From: Kribbella sp. VKM Ac-2569
GTDB lineage: Bacteria; Actinomycetota; Actinomycetes; Propionibacteriales; Kribbellaceae
Direction of reading: 5' to 3'
NCBI RefSeq assembly: GCF_004216905.1
Contig: NZ_SGXJ01000001.1
Span: 2,480,001-2,544,000, forward strand
Length of the DNA: 64,000 nt
Part shown: in pieces, positions 26,631-35,400 of the stretch
Layout of the letters: each line of letters begins with the position of its first letter
How positions within the stretch are numbered: position 1 is the first letter of the stretch
Notes under the pieces: model-generated
What the model saw: only the letters and a program-made list of their open reading frames with translations
What the model was told of the DNA's origin: nothing
The model's database searches: none
Made by a program: the position numbers and the translations under genes

Positions 26631-27860
26631 TCACGCCCGCGGGCCGAGTAGGAGCCAGGCGGGCGTCGGGCCCTTCCCCTTCAGGTCGATCAGGCCGCGC
26701 TGTTCGAAGCGGTACCGATCAGACAGGCGGTCGTAGACCCGTGACGAGACCTGGATCGAGCCGGGCACACCATGGCTCTCCAGCCGGCTCGCGGTGTTGA
26801 CTGTGTCGCCCCACAGGTCGTAGCTGAACTTGCGCTGCCCGATGACGCCGGCCACGACCGGACCGGTGTCCATGCCGATCCGCAACCTCACGGTGTTGAG
26901 GCCGGTCAGCCTTCCGCACTCCTGCAACATGGCGAGCGCCATCTCGGCGACAGCCTCGCAATGATCGTCCCGCGGCGTCGGAACGCCACCCGCGACCATG
27001 TAGGCGTCACCGATGGTCTTGATCTTCTCCAGACGGTGGTCGTCGGCGAGCCGATCGAAAGCGGTGAAGACCTCGTCGAGCAGCTTGACCACGTCCTCCG
27101 GCGGCAACCCGACCGCAAGCGGCGTGAAGTCGACGATGTCGGCGAAGAGCACGGTCGCCTCGGAGAAGCGGTCGGCGATGACCCCTTCATGCTGCTTGAG
27201 ACGGGCCGCGACCGCGGCCGGCAGGACGTTCAGGAGCAGACGTTCCGACCGCTGATGCTCCCGATCTCGCTCGCGAACGAAGTACTGCAGCAGCAAGTAG
27301 GCGACCAGCGACGGCCCTGTCAGGTTCGCGACGAAGAATGCGGTCTGCACGGCATCGGGAATCGCGGCCGGTTCGAGGACGGGCTCGATCGCAGCAGAGA
27401 TGGCCAACAGGGCAAGGTATCCGGCGAACCAGGCCACCGCCCCGCGGGCTCCCACGAACAAGACCGCGCCGAGCGCCGGCCAGAGACCCCAGAGCGACAC
27501 GGCGCTCGAGGCGACGAACCCGCCGAGCGACCACTGGAGGGCGAAGGGGAGCAGGAGCATGAGCGTCAACTGGAACGTCCGGAACGGGACGTATCGCCGC
27601 GTCCGCGCGAACCAGACTAGCGAAGGGATCGTGACGACGAGGTAGCCCAGAGGGATCGACATCGGGATCGGCAGACCGAGGGCGAGGTAGGTGACGACCC
27701 AGAGTGGCGTGAGGACGCAGATCAGGGAGGTCGACAGCACGAGCGTCGACCGTCGGAGGCGCTCGTCCTCCGCATCGCCGTCGACGGCGCCGACCGCTGC
27801 GAGCCGCTGGATCAGCGGCGATCGCTCCCGGTGGATCCTCATGGTCCGGTCACGCCTCAT
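26631..27860 (-). CDS. Membrane-bound class III adenylate cyclase
   Basis: The 409-aa protein has about six N-terminal membrane helices (residues about 38-195) followed by a short linker and a class III cyclase catalytic domain (about 225-400). Metal aspartates are in FADIVDF and the KTIGDAYM strand. The purine-specifying pair looks like Lys (EKIKTIGD) and Asp (DLWGDTVN), which points to ATP rather than GTP. Transition-state Asn and Arg are in NTASRLES. It would make cAMP at the membrane in response to an unknown signal. The start may be ATG 27860 or ATG 27842. Confidence 0.88.
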   Translation of the reverse strand: MRRDRTMRIHRERSPLIQRLAAVGAVDGDAEDERLRRSTLVLSTSLICVLTPLWVVTYLALGLPIPMSIPLGYLVVTIPSLVWFARTRRYVPFRTFQLTLMLLLPFALQWSLGGFVASSAVSLWGLWPALGAVLFVGARGAVAWFAGYLALLAISAAIEPVLEPAAIPDAVQTAFFVANLTGPSLVAYLLLQYFVRERDREHQRSERLLLNVLPAAVAARLKQHEGVIADRFSEATVLFADIVDFTPLAVGLPPEDVVKLLDEVFTAFDRLADDHRLEKIKTIGDAYMVAGGVPTPRDDHCEAVAEMALAMLQECGRLTGLNTVRLRIGMDTGPVVAGVIGQRKFSYDLWGDTVNTASRLESHGVPGSIQVSSRVYDRLSDRYRFEQRGLIDLKGKGPTPAWLLLGPRA

Positions 27861-27885
27861 CGTGACAGGAGCGAGCGGCTACCGC

Positions 27886-29130
27886 CTAGCTGACTGAACG
27901 GATTCGGGTGACCAGTACGCCGGCTAGGAGGGTTACTGCGGAGGCCAGGAGGTAGAGGACCGGGTAGCCGCCTAGGTGTTTGACGATGGGGGCGGCGATG
28001 GCTGGGGCCAGGACCTGGGGGAGGGAGTTTGCGATGTTGATGACGCCGAGGTCTTTGCCGCGGCTGCGGGCGCTTGGCAGGACCTGGGTGAGCAGCGCGA
28101 AGTCGACGGACAGGTAGATACCGAAGCCGGCGCCGAGGATGATTGCGCCGAGGATTGCGCCTGGCCAGGTCGGCCATAGTGCGAGTACGACGCCGGCTGC
28201 CGCCATGACCCACCCGGACGCGGTGACGAACACCTTGCGCCGTGCGGATCGATCCGACCACCGGCCGAAGCTGATCGCCGTCACCAGGACGCACACGCTG
28301 TAGATCGCCGTCAGGACCAGTACGCCGGTATCCGGGTCAGCGACACCGACCTCGTCCTGCAGGTAGTAGAAGAGGTACAACGTCCCCAACGCATTGCCCA
28401 CGTTGAACAGGAACCGCGTCAGCCACGCCCACCCGAAGTCCGGGTAGCGCCGCGGGCTGATCCAGAAGCTCTTCACGAATTCGCCGAACACGAAGGCCGG
28501 CCGCTCCGTCAACGTCGCATCGCCGCTCCGGAGCAGGTACGGCACAACCGACAACAGCAGGAAGACGGCGCAGGCGACGTACCCGAGGGTCAAACTGTTG
28601 AACGCCGCCGCGAGCGCCGTCCCGACCAATGCGCCCAGGACCTGGGAGATAGCGACCCACCCGCCGACGGTGCCGCGCTGCGCGACAGGCACACGATCGG
28701 GTACGACGGCGGTGGCCGCGGCGAGCAATGCGTTGCCGAACAGCTGCATCAAGCACCAGCCGATCAGCATCAACGCGATCACATGCGCACCCGACAAGAT
28801 GCCGAGCCCGATCGCACCACCCACCGCACCGGCAACCACCCACGGGACCCGGCGCCCGTAGCGGGACGTGGTCCGGTCGGAGATCGCGCCGAAGGCCGGG
28901 TTCGCGACCACCGAAACCGCCGCACCGACGCCGGTCACCAACCCGAAAACAAATTCCTTGTTGCCTGGAGCAACAGCCTCGGACTGCTTCGCCAGCAAGA
29001 CCTGGATCGGCCCGAGCCAGGCCGCGAACACTCCGACGTTGGCCAGTACGACGGCAGCGGTCCAGCCACCTCGCACCCGGACAGTCGGTTCCGCCAACGC
29101 GGACGGCACGACGCCCGGCTCGGGAATCAT
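27886..29130 (-). CDS. MFS sugar transporter (SLC45/GPH-like)
   Basis: A 414-aa 12-helix transporter. The loop-2 stretch AISDRTTSRYGRRVPWVVAG carries the D-R-x4-G-R-R-x-P-W signature seen in disaccharide (SLC45/GPH-type) carriers, and the second-half motif is GRWSDRSARRK. Its start overlaps the end of the GH1 beta-glucosidase gene by 4 bp (ATGA), so uptake and hydrolysis of a beta-linked disaccharide such as cellobiose are likely coupled (inference). It is the last gene in the ybjQ-GH1-MFS run. Confidence 0.83.
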   Translation of the reverse strand: MIPEPGVVPSALAEPTVRVRGGWTAAVVLANVGVFAAWLGPIQVLLAKQSEAVAPGNKEFVFGLVTGVGAAVSVVANPAFGAISDRTTSRYGRRVPWVVAGAVGGAIGLGILSGAHVIALMLIGWCLMQLFGNALLAAATAVVPDRVPVAQRGTVGGWVAISQVLGALVGTALAAAFNSLTLGYVACAVFLLLSVVPYLLRSGDATLTERPAFVFGEFVKSFWISPRRYPDFGWAWLTRFLFNVGNALGTLYLFYYLQDEVGVADPDTGVLVLTAIYSVCVLVTAISFGRWSDRSARRKVFVTASGWVMAAAGVVLALWPTWPGAILGAIILGAGFGIYLSVDFALLTQVLPSARSRGKDLGVINIANSLPQVLAPAIAAPIVKHLGGYPVLYLLASAVTLLAGVLVTRIRSVS

Positions 29131-30497
29131 CGGCGGCTCTGGGCTATCAGGTCACGCAACCAGTGGTACGACGCTTTCGGCGTCCGCTCCAACGTCTCGA
29201 AGTCCACGTGTACGAGTCCGAACCGCTGCGAGTACCCGGCCGCCCACTCGAAGTTGTCCATCAGCGACCACTGGAAGTACCCGCGAACGTCGATCCCGTC
29301 GTTCATCGCGGCCTTCAACGACCGCAGATACCCGTCCAGGTAGTCGATCCGCCGCTGATCGGACACCACCCCGTCGACGGGCTCGTCGTTGATCGCGCAC
29401 CCGTTCTCGGTGATGTAGATCGGCGGCAGCTTGTCGCCGTACCGCGCCTTGAAGATCCGCAGGATCTCGCCGAACGCGTCCGGCACGATCGGCCAGCCGA
29501 AGTCCGTGGTCGGGTACCCGGGCAGCGTTCGCGGCTCGAAGGGCAGGCCCGGCGGAAGCAGCACGCCGTCGGTGGCCGCGGTGTCGGCCTGCCCCGTGGC
29601 GACGCCGACCGAGACCGGCGCGTAGTGGTTGATGCCGAAGAAGTCGAGCGGCGTCGAGATGACCGCGAGGTCGTCGGCGACCGGGCCGGGCATCGCGTCA
29701 CCCATGCCGGACGGGTACTCCCCGAGCAGGATCGGATCGGCGAACAACCAGTTGATCAGGTTGTCGTACAGCGCGGCGGCTTCCTTGTCCTCCGCGCTGT
29801 CGCTCGCGGGCCAGGTCGGCGCGTGGTTGGACGCGATTCCGATGCTCGAGGCGCCGGCCGCCCGCAGCGCCTGCACCGCGCGGCCGTGGGCGAGCAGCTG
29901 ATGATGCGCGACCGGGAGCGCGTCGAACAGCAGCTCCTTGCCGGGGGCATGCGCGCCGAGCGAGTAGCCCATCAGCGTCAGCACCATCGGCTCGTTGATG
30001 GTGATCCACATCGGCACCCGGTCCGCGAAGTGCGCGGCCAGAATTCCGGCGTAATCCGCGAACCGGTCGGTGATGTCGCGGGACAGCCAGCCGCCCGCAT
30101 CCTCGAGCGGCTGCGGGGTGTCCCAGTGGTACAGCGTCGGCGCCGGGTGGATTCCGGCGCCGAGCAGCGTGTCGATCAGCCGGTCGTAGAAGTCCAGGCC
30201 GGCCGCGTTCCCCGGCCCGCTCCCCGACGGCTGGATCCGCGGCCAGGAGAACGAGAACCGGTAGGTGTCCACCCCCAGCTCACGCATCAGCGCGACGTCC
30301 TCGGCGTACCGGTGATAGTGGTCGCATGCGACCGCGCCGGTGTCGCCGTTGAGGATCCGGCCAGGCTCGGCGCAGAACGTGTCCCAGGTCGAGGGACCGC
30401 GGCCGTCCTCGGCCACGGCACCCTCGATCTGGTACGCCGACGTCGAGACCCCCCACCGGAAATCCGCTGGAAACGTCAGGTCAGCTGTCATTCGCAT
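29127..30497 (-). CDS. GH1 family beta-glucosidase
   Basis: A 456-aa cytosolic retaining beta-glycosidase. The N-terminal GH1 signature FRWGVSTSAYQIEGA is complete. The acid/base is E169 in TINEP, and the nucleophile is E364 in ITENG. The sugar-binding HYAPVSV and WSLMDNFEWAAGYSQRFGL segments are intact, and the length is standard for the family. No signal peptide is seen. It overlaps the upstream ybjQ-like gene by 17 bp and the downstream MFS gene by 4 bp. Cello- or gentio-oligosaccharides are likely substrates. Confidence 0.93.
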   Translation of the reverse strand: MRMTADLTFPADFRWGVSTSAYQIEGAVAEDGRGPSTWDTFCAEPGRILNGDTGAVACDHYHRYAEDVALMRELGVDTYRFSFSWPRIQPSGSGPGNAAGLDFYDRLIDTLLGAGIHPAPTLYHWDTPQPLEDAGGWLSRDITDRFADYAGILAAHFADRVPMWITINEPMVLTLMGYSLGAHAPGKELLFDALPVAHHQLLAHGRAVQALRAAGASSIGIASNHAPTWPASDSAEDKEAAALYDNLINWLFADPILLGEYPSGMGDAMPGPVADDLAVISTPLDFFGINHYAPVSVGVATGQADTAATDGVLLPPGLPFEPRTLPGYPTTDFGWPIVPDAFGEILRIFKARYGDKLPPIYITENGCAINDEPVDGVVSDQRRIDYLDGYLRSLKAAMNDGIDVRGYFQWSLMDNFEWAAGYSQRFGLVHVDFETLERTPKASYHWLRDLIAQSRR

Positions 30498-31074
30498 CGT
30501 CCTCGTCGGGAGTCGTGTCGGTCGGCCGCGGCGGCTCGATCCTCCGGACGACCACCGCCGTACCGTAGGCGGCCACCTCGCTCATGGTCTGCGCGATCTC
30601 GTTGCAGTCGAACCGCATCGCGAGGATCGCGTTGGCGCCCATCTGCTGCGCCATCTGGCACATCCGCATCACGGCGACGTGCCGCGACTCGGCCAGCATC
30701 TGGGTGTACTCCGGCACCTCGCCACCGCCCAGCGACCGGAAGCTCGCGGTGAAGTTCGACCCGATGTTGCGGCTCCGCACGGTCAGCCCGAAGACCTCGC
30801 CGAACACGTTTTCCGCGATGTACCCGGGCAGGTCGTTCATGGTCGAGACCAGCACCGGGTACGGCGACCCCTGCGGAGCGACATGCGGGACGTTGGACGA
30901 ACCCTGCTGATAGCCGCCCTGCTGGCCGTAGCCCTGCTGGTCGTAGCCCTGCTGCTGCGGAGGACCCTGCTGGTACCCCTGCGGCGACCCCTGCTGATAC
31001 CCGGGCGGCGGCCCCTGCTGGTAACCAGGCTGCTGCGGCGGATACGGCTGGTTCGGGGGAAAGTTCTGGTTCAT
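30481..31074 (-). CDS. YbjQ-family protein with Q/G/Y/P-rich N-terminal tail
   Basis: The 197-aa protein has a low-complexity N-terminus (residues 1-70) made of repeated GYQQG-type units rich in Q, G, P and Y, then a compact YbjQ (DUF74, UPF0145-like) domain of about 110 residues: PVLVSTMNDLPGY, EVFGLTVRSRN, a helix with YTQMLAESRHVAVMRMCQMAQQMGANAILAMRFDCNEI, and YGTAVVV. The YbjQ domain forms pentamers and has been linked to metal binding. ATG at 31074 is used; the open frame upstream crosses the insertion-element edge. There is no clear ribosome site before it, and the TnpB element lies just upstream, so expression may be altered. Confidence 0.78.
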   Translation of the reverse strand: MNQNFPPNQPYPPQQPGYQQGPPPGYQQGSPQGYQQGPPQQQGYDQQGYGQQGGYQQGSSNVPHVAPQGSPYPVLVSTMNDLPGYIAENVFGEVFGLTVRSRNIGSNFTASFRSLGGGEVPEYTQMLAESRHVAVMRMCQMAQQMGANAILAMRFDCNEIAQTMSEVAAYGTAVVVRRIEPPRPTDTTPDEDDANDS

Positions 31075-31085
31075 CTGAGGTGTTG

Positions 31086-31123
31086 CTGGGAATCCCGTCC
31101 TCAAAGGCGGGAGGACCCGCAAC
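31086..31123. repeat. End-like hairpin on the left side of the TnpB element
   Basis: This stretch (GGAATCCC, a TCCCGTC/GGCGGGA stem, GGAGGAC, then CAAC) reads in the same orientation as the right end of the element at 32373-32408 (GGAATCCC, TCCCCCGCC/GGTGGGGGA stem, GGAGGAC, then TCAAC). It may be the left boundary structure or a leftover right end from an earlier insertion at the same place. Confidence 0.6.
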
Positions 31124-31149
31124 TAACTCCCTTCACGTGAAAACCGTCG

Positions 31150-32370
31150 GTGCCGTCTGATGGGGTATATATCGTGTCCCGCTACCGTCTCGCGCCGACC
31201 CTAGCCCAGGTGTCTGGGTTGGTGGAGCACTGCCGGCATGCGCGGTATATGTGGAATCTGGGGCTGGAGCAACGGCTGATGTGGCGGCCGGGCCGCCCCG
31301 CGGCCCCTGGGTACGCGGCGCAGTGTGAGCAACTCACCGACGCTCGCGCGGCCGAGCCGTGGCTGAAAGCCGGGTCGCAGACCGTGCAGCAGCAGGCGCT
31401 GCGGAACCTCGACCAGGCGTGGCGGAACTTCTACGCAGGACCTCACGGCCGCCCAACCTGGCGCCGCGAAGGTGTGCATGAGGGTTTCCGGATCGTCGGG
31501 GCTGCGGCGCAGCGGGTCGAGAAGCTCAACCGGAAGTGGGGCCGAGTGCTGGTCCCGAAGGTCGGCTGGGTGAAACTCCGGCTGTCGCGGAAGCTGCCGG
31601 ACGCGAAGTCGTACCGCGTCACGCGGGACCGGGCCGGGCGTTGGCACCTCGCGTTCGCGGTCATCCCCGAACCCATCCAGGCACCCGGAAACGGCGACGT
31701 GGTGGGTGTGGATCGTGGAGTCACCGTGTCCGCCGCGCTGTCGACCGGGGAACTGCTGTCCTGCCCCAGCCCGTCGGGTCGGGAGCAGCAGCGTTTCAAG
31801 CATCTGCAACGCAAGCTCGCCAGAGCCAAGCGGGGCAGTAACCGGCGCGGAAAGATCAGGGCCGCGATCGCGCGGTTCAAGGCACGCGAGAGCGACCGGC
31901 GGAAGAACTGGGTCGAGCACACGACCACCGACCTGGCCCGGCGGTTCGACATCATTGCGCTTGAGGACCTGCGTATCCGCAACATGACGAAGTCGGCGCG
32001 AGGCACCATCGAAGCGCCGGGCCGCAACGTCCGGCGGAAGGCAGGACTCAACCGGGGCATTCTCGCCCAGGGTTGGGGCCTGCTCGTTCAGCGTTTGGAG
32101 CAGAAGGCACCGGGCCGGGTCGAGAAGGTCAATCCTGCGTACACGTCGCAGACCTGCAGTGCCTGTGGGCACGTCGCATCGGAGAACCGCGAGAACCAAG
32201 CGGTGTTCCGATGCGTCGCCTGCCGGCACAAGGCCAACGCGGACGTGAACGCGGCCATCAACATCGAACGCATCTCCGCGGCCGGACGGGCCGTGGACGC
32301 ACGCCGAGAGACCGCAGTACTGGTCTCTGAGAAGCGTGAACCTCAACACGCACCCCCAGCGGTCGCGTAG
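31150..32370 (+). CDS. tnpB: TnpB RNA-guided endonuclease (OrfB of IS605 group)
   Basis: A 406-aa TnpB, normal length and apparently intact. The N-terminal HTH/WED part includes YMWNLGLEQRLMW. The RuvC-like active site is complete: D188 (VGVDRGV), E272 (ALEDLRI) and D365 (NADVNAAIN). The zinc ribbon cysteines C336, C339, C355 and C358 lie between RuvC II and III (TCSACGH and RCVACRH). TnpB uses an RNA from the element's 3' end to cut DNA next to a TAM and so favours retention of the element. The start is GTG 31150; GTG 31174 (VSRYRLAPT) is an alternative. Confidence 0.93.
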   Translation: MPSDGVYIVSRYRLAPTLAQVSGLVEHCRHARYMWNLGLEQRLMWRPGRPAAPGYAAQCEQLTDARAAEPWLKAGSQTVQQQALRNLDQAWRNFYAGPHGRPTWRREGVHEGFRIVGAAAQRVEKLNRKWGRVLVPKVGWVKLRLSRKLPDAKSYRVTRDRAGRWHLAFAVIPEPIQAPGNGDVVGVDRGVTVSAALSTGELLSCPSPSGREQQRFKHLQRKLARAKRGSNRRGKIRAAIARFKARESDRRKNWVEHTTTDLARRFDIIALEDLRIRNMTKSARGTIEAPGRNVRRKAGLNRGILAQGWGLLVQRLEQKAPGRVEKVNPAYTSQTCSACGHVASENRENQAVFRCVACRHKANADVNAAINIERISAAGRAVDARRETAVLVSEKREPQHAPPAVA

Positions 32371-32408
32371 CTGGAATCCCCCGCCTTCAGGTGGGGGAGG
32401 ACGTCAAC
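32250..32408 (+). ncRNA. Predicted omega-RNA (reRNA) of the TnpB element
   Basis: In IS605-group elements the guide RNA covers the end of tnpB and the right-end sequence, and its guide is the flanking DNA just beyond the element. Here the expected scaffold runs over the last about 40 codons and the stem-loop at 32377-32398, ending near 32408. The guide would then be the first 16-20 nt of host DNA after that. The 5' limit is approximate; this is prediction from family knowledge. Confidence 0.5.
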
Positions 32409-35400
32409 ATCTGAAGACTTGCAGCTCGTACAGTGAATACCCGTACGACGTCGCACGCTGCGTCCCCGTCACCCGCACATACCGGGCCGGTACGGCGCCG
32501 AACCGCACCACATCCACCCCGCCGTCACCGGCCGTCGTCGCGTACACCTGCTGCCAGGTCGACCCGTCCCGCGACACCTCCACGCGGTAGCTCTTCGCGT
32601 ACGCCGCCTCCCATCGCAGCACCACCCGGCTGACCGTCTGCTCGTTGCCGAGGTCAACCTTCAACCACTGCGGATCGGACCAGTCACTCGCCCACCGGGT
32701 GTCCAACTTCCCGTCGACCGCCTGTGCCGGTGGGGAGTTGTACCAGCCCTTCTCGTAGCTGCTAGCGGTCGCCGTCTTCCCGGCCGCCAGGTTGCTGACG
32801 TCGTCACCCCGCTTCGCCGGGAACTCGACCACCTGCTGGTACGTCGGCCGGTTCACCCACGCGATCCGGTCCTGGGTGATGCCGCCCATCGGGTTGTGCG
32901 CGATCTGGTCGGCGCAGAACTGGTCGCCCGCCGCGCAGTCCGCGCTCGCCGGGTACGTCGTCGACGCCGGCACCTTGGTTGCCGCGAGCAAAGTCTCGGT
33001 GAGGACCGACCGGCACGCGGCCAGCGCGCCGCCACCGCAGTACGTCACCGGCTGGGACGCCTGCACCGGGTCGCCGAGCACCTTCCGGAGATCCCGCTGG
33101 ACGAAGCCCCACCAGCCGCTCTGGAACGCGGATCCCTGCGCGCTCGGCCGCTCGTCGATCTTCAGGTTCGCGACCAGGGCGCCGTACAGGTCGGGGCCGA
33201 GGTCCTTGAACTCGGCCGGGACGAGCAGCGGCCACCAGGCGTCGAGGATTCTGATCGCGTCGGCGTTGTCGTACGTCTTCGAGGACGCGTTCGGCGACTT
33301 CCGATGGGCGCCGGCCTGTTCCCACGCGCTCAGCTTGGCTACCGCGTCCGCGACGGCCGGATCGGTGATCGGTGCTGACTTGAGGACTCTCAGGAGATAG
33401 GGCAGGACCTGGTCGCCGCGGAGGTCGACCGTGGCCGCGTCCTCCATCGCCTCGACCAGCTTCCCGCGGGTGAACTTCTGGCCGTTGTCGATGACCGCCT
33501 TGATCCGGTCGTCGAGCGGCTGACTCCGGTAGACCGCGTTGTAGCCCCACTGCCCGTCCGAAGCAGAGAACCCAGGCGCCTGCTTGTTGTTCCAGCTCGT
33601 CAGGTAGTCCTGGTTCACCACCTGCGGATGCTGGGCCGGCGGTGTGTAGGTCGCACGGTTCGTGGCCGGGTTCCAGCCCTGCCACTCGTACGAGCTCCAG
33701 GTCGGCAGGTTCGGGTCGGCATCGGCCGCGCGGACCGGGTTGTCGCCGGAGTTGAAGTACGCGATCGAGTTCTTGTCGGTGTAGAACCAGTTGAACGTGT
33801 ACCCGATGTTCGTCGCGGCCTTCTGGAAGTCGGCGGCCGAGTGGATCTTGTCGGGGTCGTTGAACTGCATGAACCCGAGCGCCGAGCCCGCCTCGTTGCC
33901 GTACGTCGACCGGTTCTTCGTGAACAGCACCGGCTTTCCGCCGACCGTTCCGCGGTGCGTGACGATGCCGTACTTGGTGCGCAGGGCAACCAATGTGTAC
34001 GACCCGGCGGGCTCCGACGAGCCGAGGCTGGAGTACCACGCGTTGTGCCGTTCGAGCCGCTCGATCGGCACGCACTGGCCGCGGAAAACGTAGTACTGCG
34101 AGGTCTTGGTCGGCGTCCCGCCGTTCGGCTCACACAGCGGTACGGCGAACGTGTCGGTGATGTCCTGCCCCGCGGACGTGGCGCTCCACGAGTAGTCCGG
34201 GCCGCGGCCGATCAACGTGTAGAAGTTCAGGCCGGCGAACGCGATCCCGCGCGAGCTGACCCCGGGACCCTGCAGTTCCTGGCGGAGCAGCAGTTGCGGG
34301 GCGAAGTACCCGGTCTGCGGGCCGTAGACGGCGATCGGGTTGCCCGACTGGGTGTGCGCGCCGGAAACCAGCAAGGCATTCGACATGCCCTTCTTTCCGA
34401 AACCTTCCGGAAAGAGTCCGCCGTCGAAGAGTCCGCGCAGGCTTTCCGCGCCCTTCGGCGCCGGCTTCGCGATCGCCGTCTTGTTGGCCGTCTGGTCGAT
34501 CACCTCGGGCTCCGGGGTGACCGAGCCGCGGTCCGGCAGCGCGCGGCCGGCCGGGTTCGGCACGGTGGTGCCGTACGGGAAGGTCGCGCCGTTGTGCACC
34601 GTCGTACTTGCTTCCGGGTCGTTCTGGGAACGGAACGACTCCCACACCTTGGTGCCCTGGGCGACGCCGTACTTCGCCTGCGCCTCGAGGAGCGCGAGCG
34701 CGGACGTGACCTCGGCGCCGCCGCCGGTGCCGAAGATGCCCGCGACCACGGCCGCGGTGGCGACCACGTCGGTCACCTTCCAGTGCGGCGTCGGCCAGTC
34801 GAGACCGAGGGCGACGTACTCACCGGGGTACGCGATGCCGACCGTGTCGATGTAGTGGTTCACACCGTCGACCCAGGCCTGGATGTCCTGCTGCATCTTC
34901 ACGCCGTCGGCGCCGTACAACTCGTCCGCGTCGTCGAACTGTCGCTGCAGATCGGCCTCGGTGTACGGCGCGGTCCGCCAGAACTCCCGCTCGAACTCGC
35001 GGTTGGCCGCCGCACCACCCGCGAAGGGGGTCAACTGACCACGCCCGAGATGCCGGAACACGTCCATCACGAACAGCCGGTCCTGCGCGCCGGCGTACCC
35101 GGCGCCGAACATCGTGCCCAACCGCGTGGTGCCGGTGATGTGCGGGAGACCTCGCGACTTGTCCCGGACGATCGTGACATCGCTGCGCGGCTTGACGGTA
35201 CTTGCCACGTCATCCGGTTTCACCCCGAACGACGAGTCGTCGTAGTACGGCGCGAGGCCGGCGTCGGTGATGCCCTGCGAGTTCCAGACCAGATCCTGGT
35301 ACGGCTTCACCGTGTCGCTGAAGTGGGCCGGCCGAACCCCTAACGCCTTGAAAGCAAGGAGATCCGTGAACGTCGCGTTACCGTTCTGACCCGGCGGCAG

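Larger units (their letters stand above)
31137..32408 (+). mobile_element. Solo-tnpB IS200/IS605-group element (IS1341-like)
   Basis: The element holds one gene, tnpB, and no tnpA, so it would need a TnpA from elsewhere to move. The right end has the conserved stem-loop (32377-32398) followed by GGAGGACGTCAAC. The left boundary is placed after TTCAC (31132-31136), a plausible insertion/TAM pentanucleotide that overlaps the small palindrome TTCACGTGAA; this boundary is a guess and could lie up to 50 bp further left. No terminal inverted repeat or target duplication is expected in this group. Confidence 0.7.
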
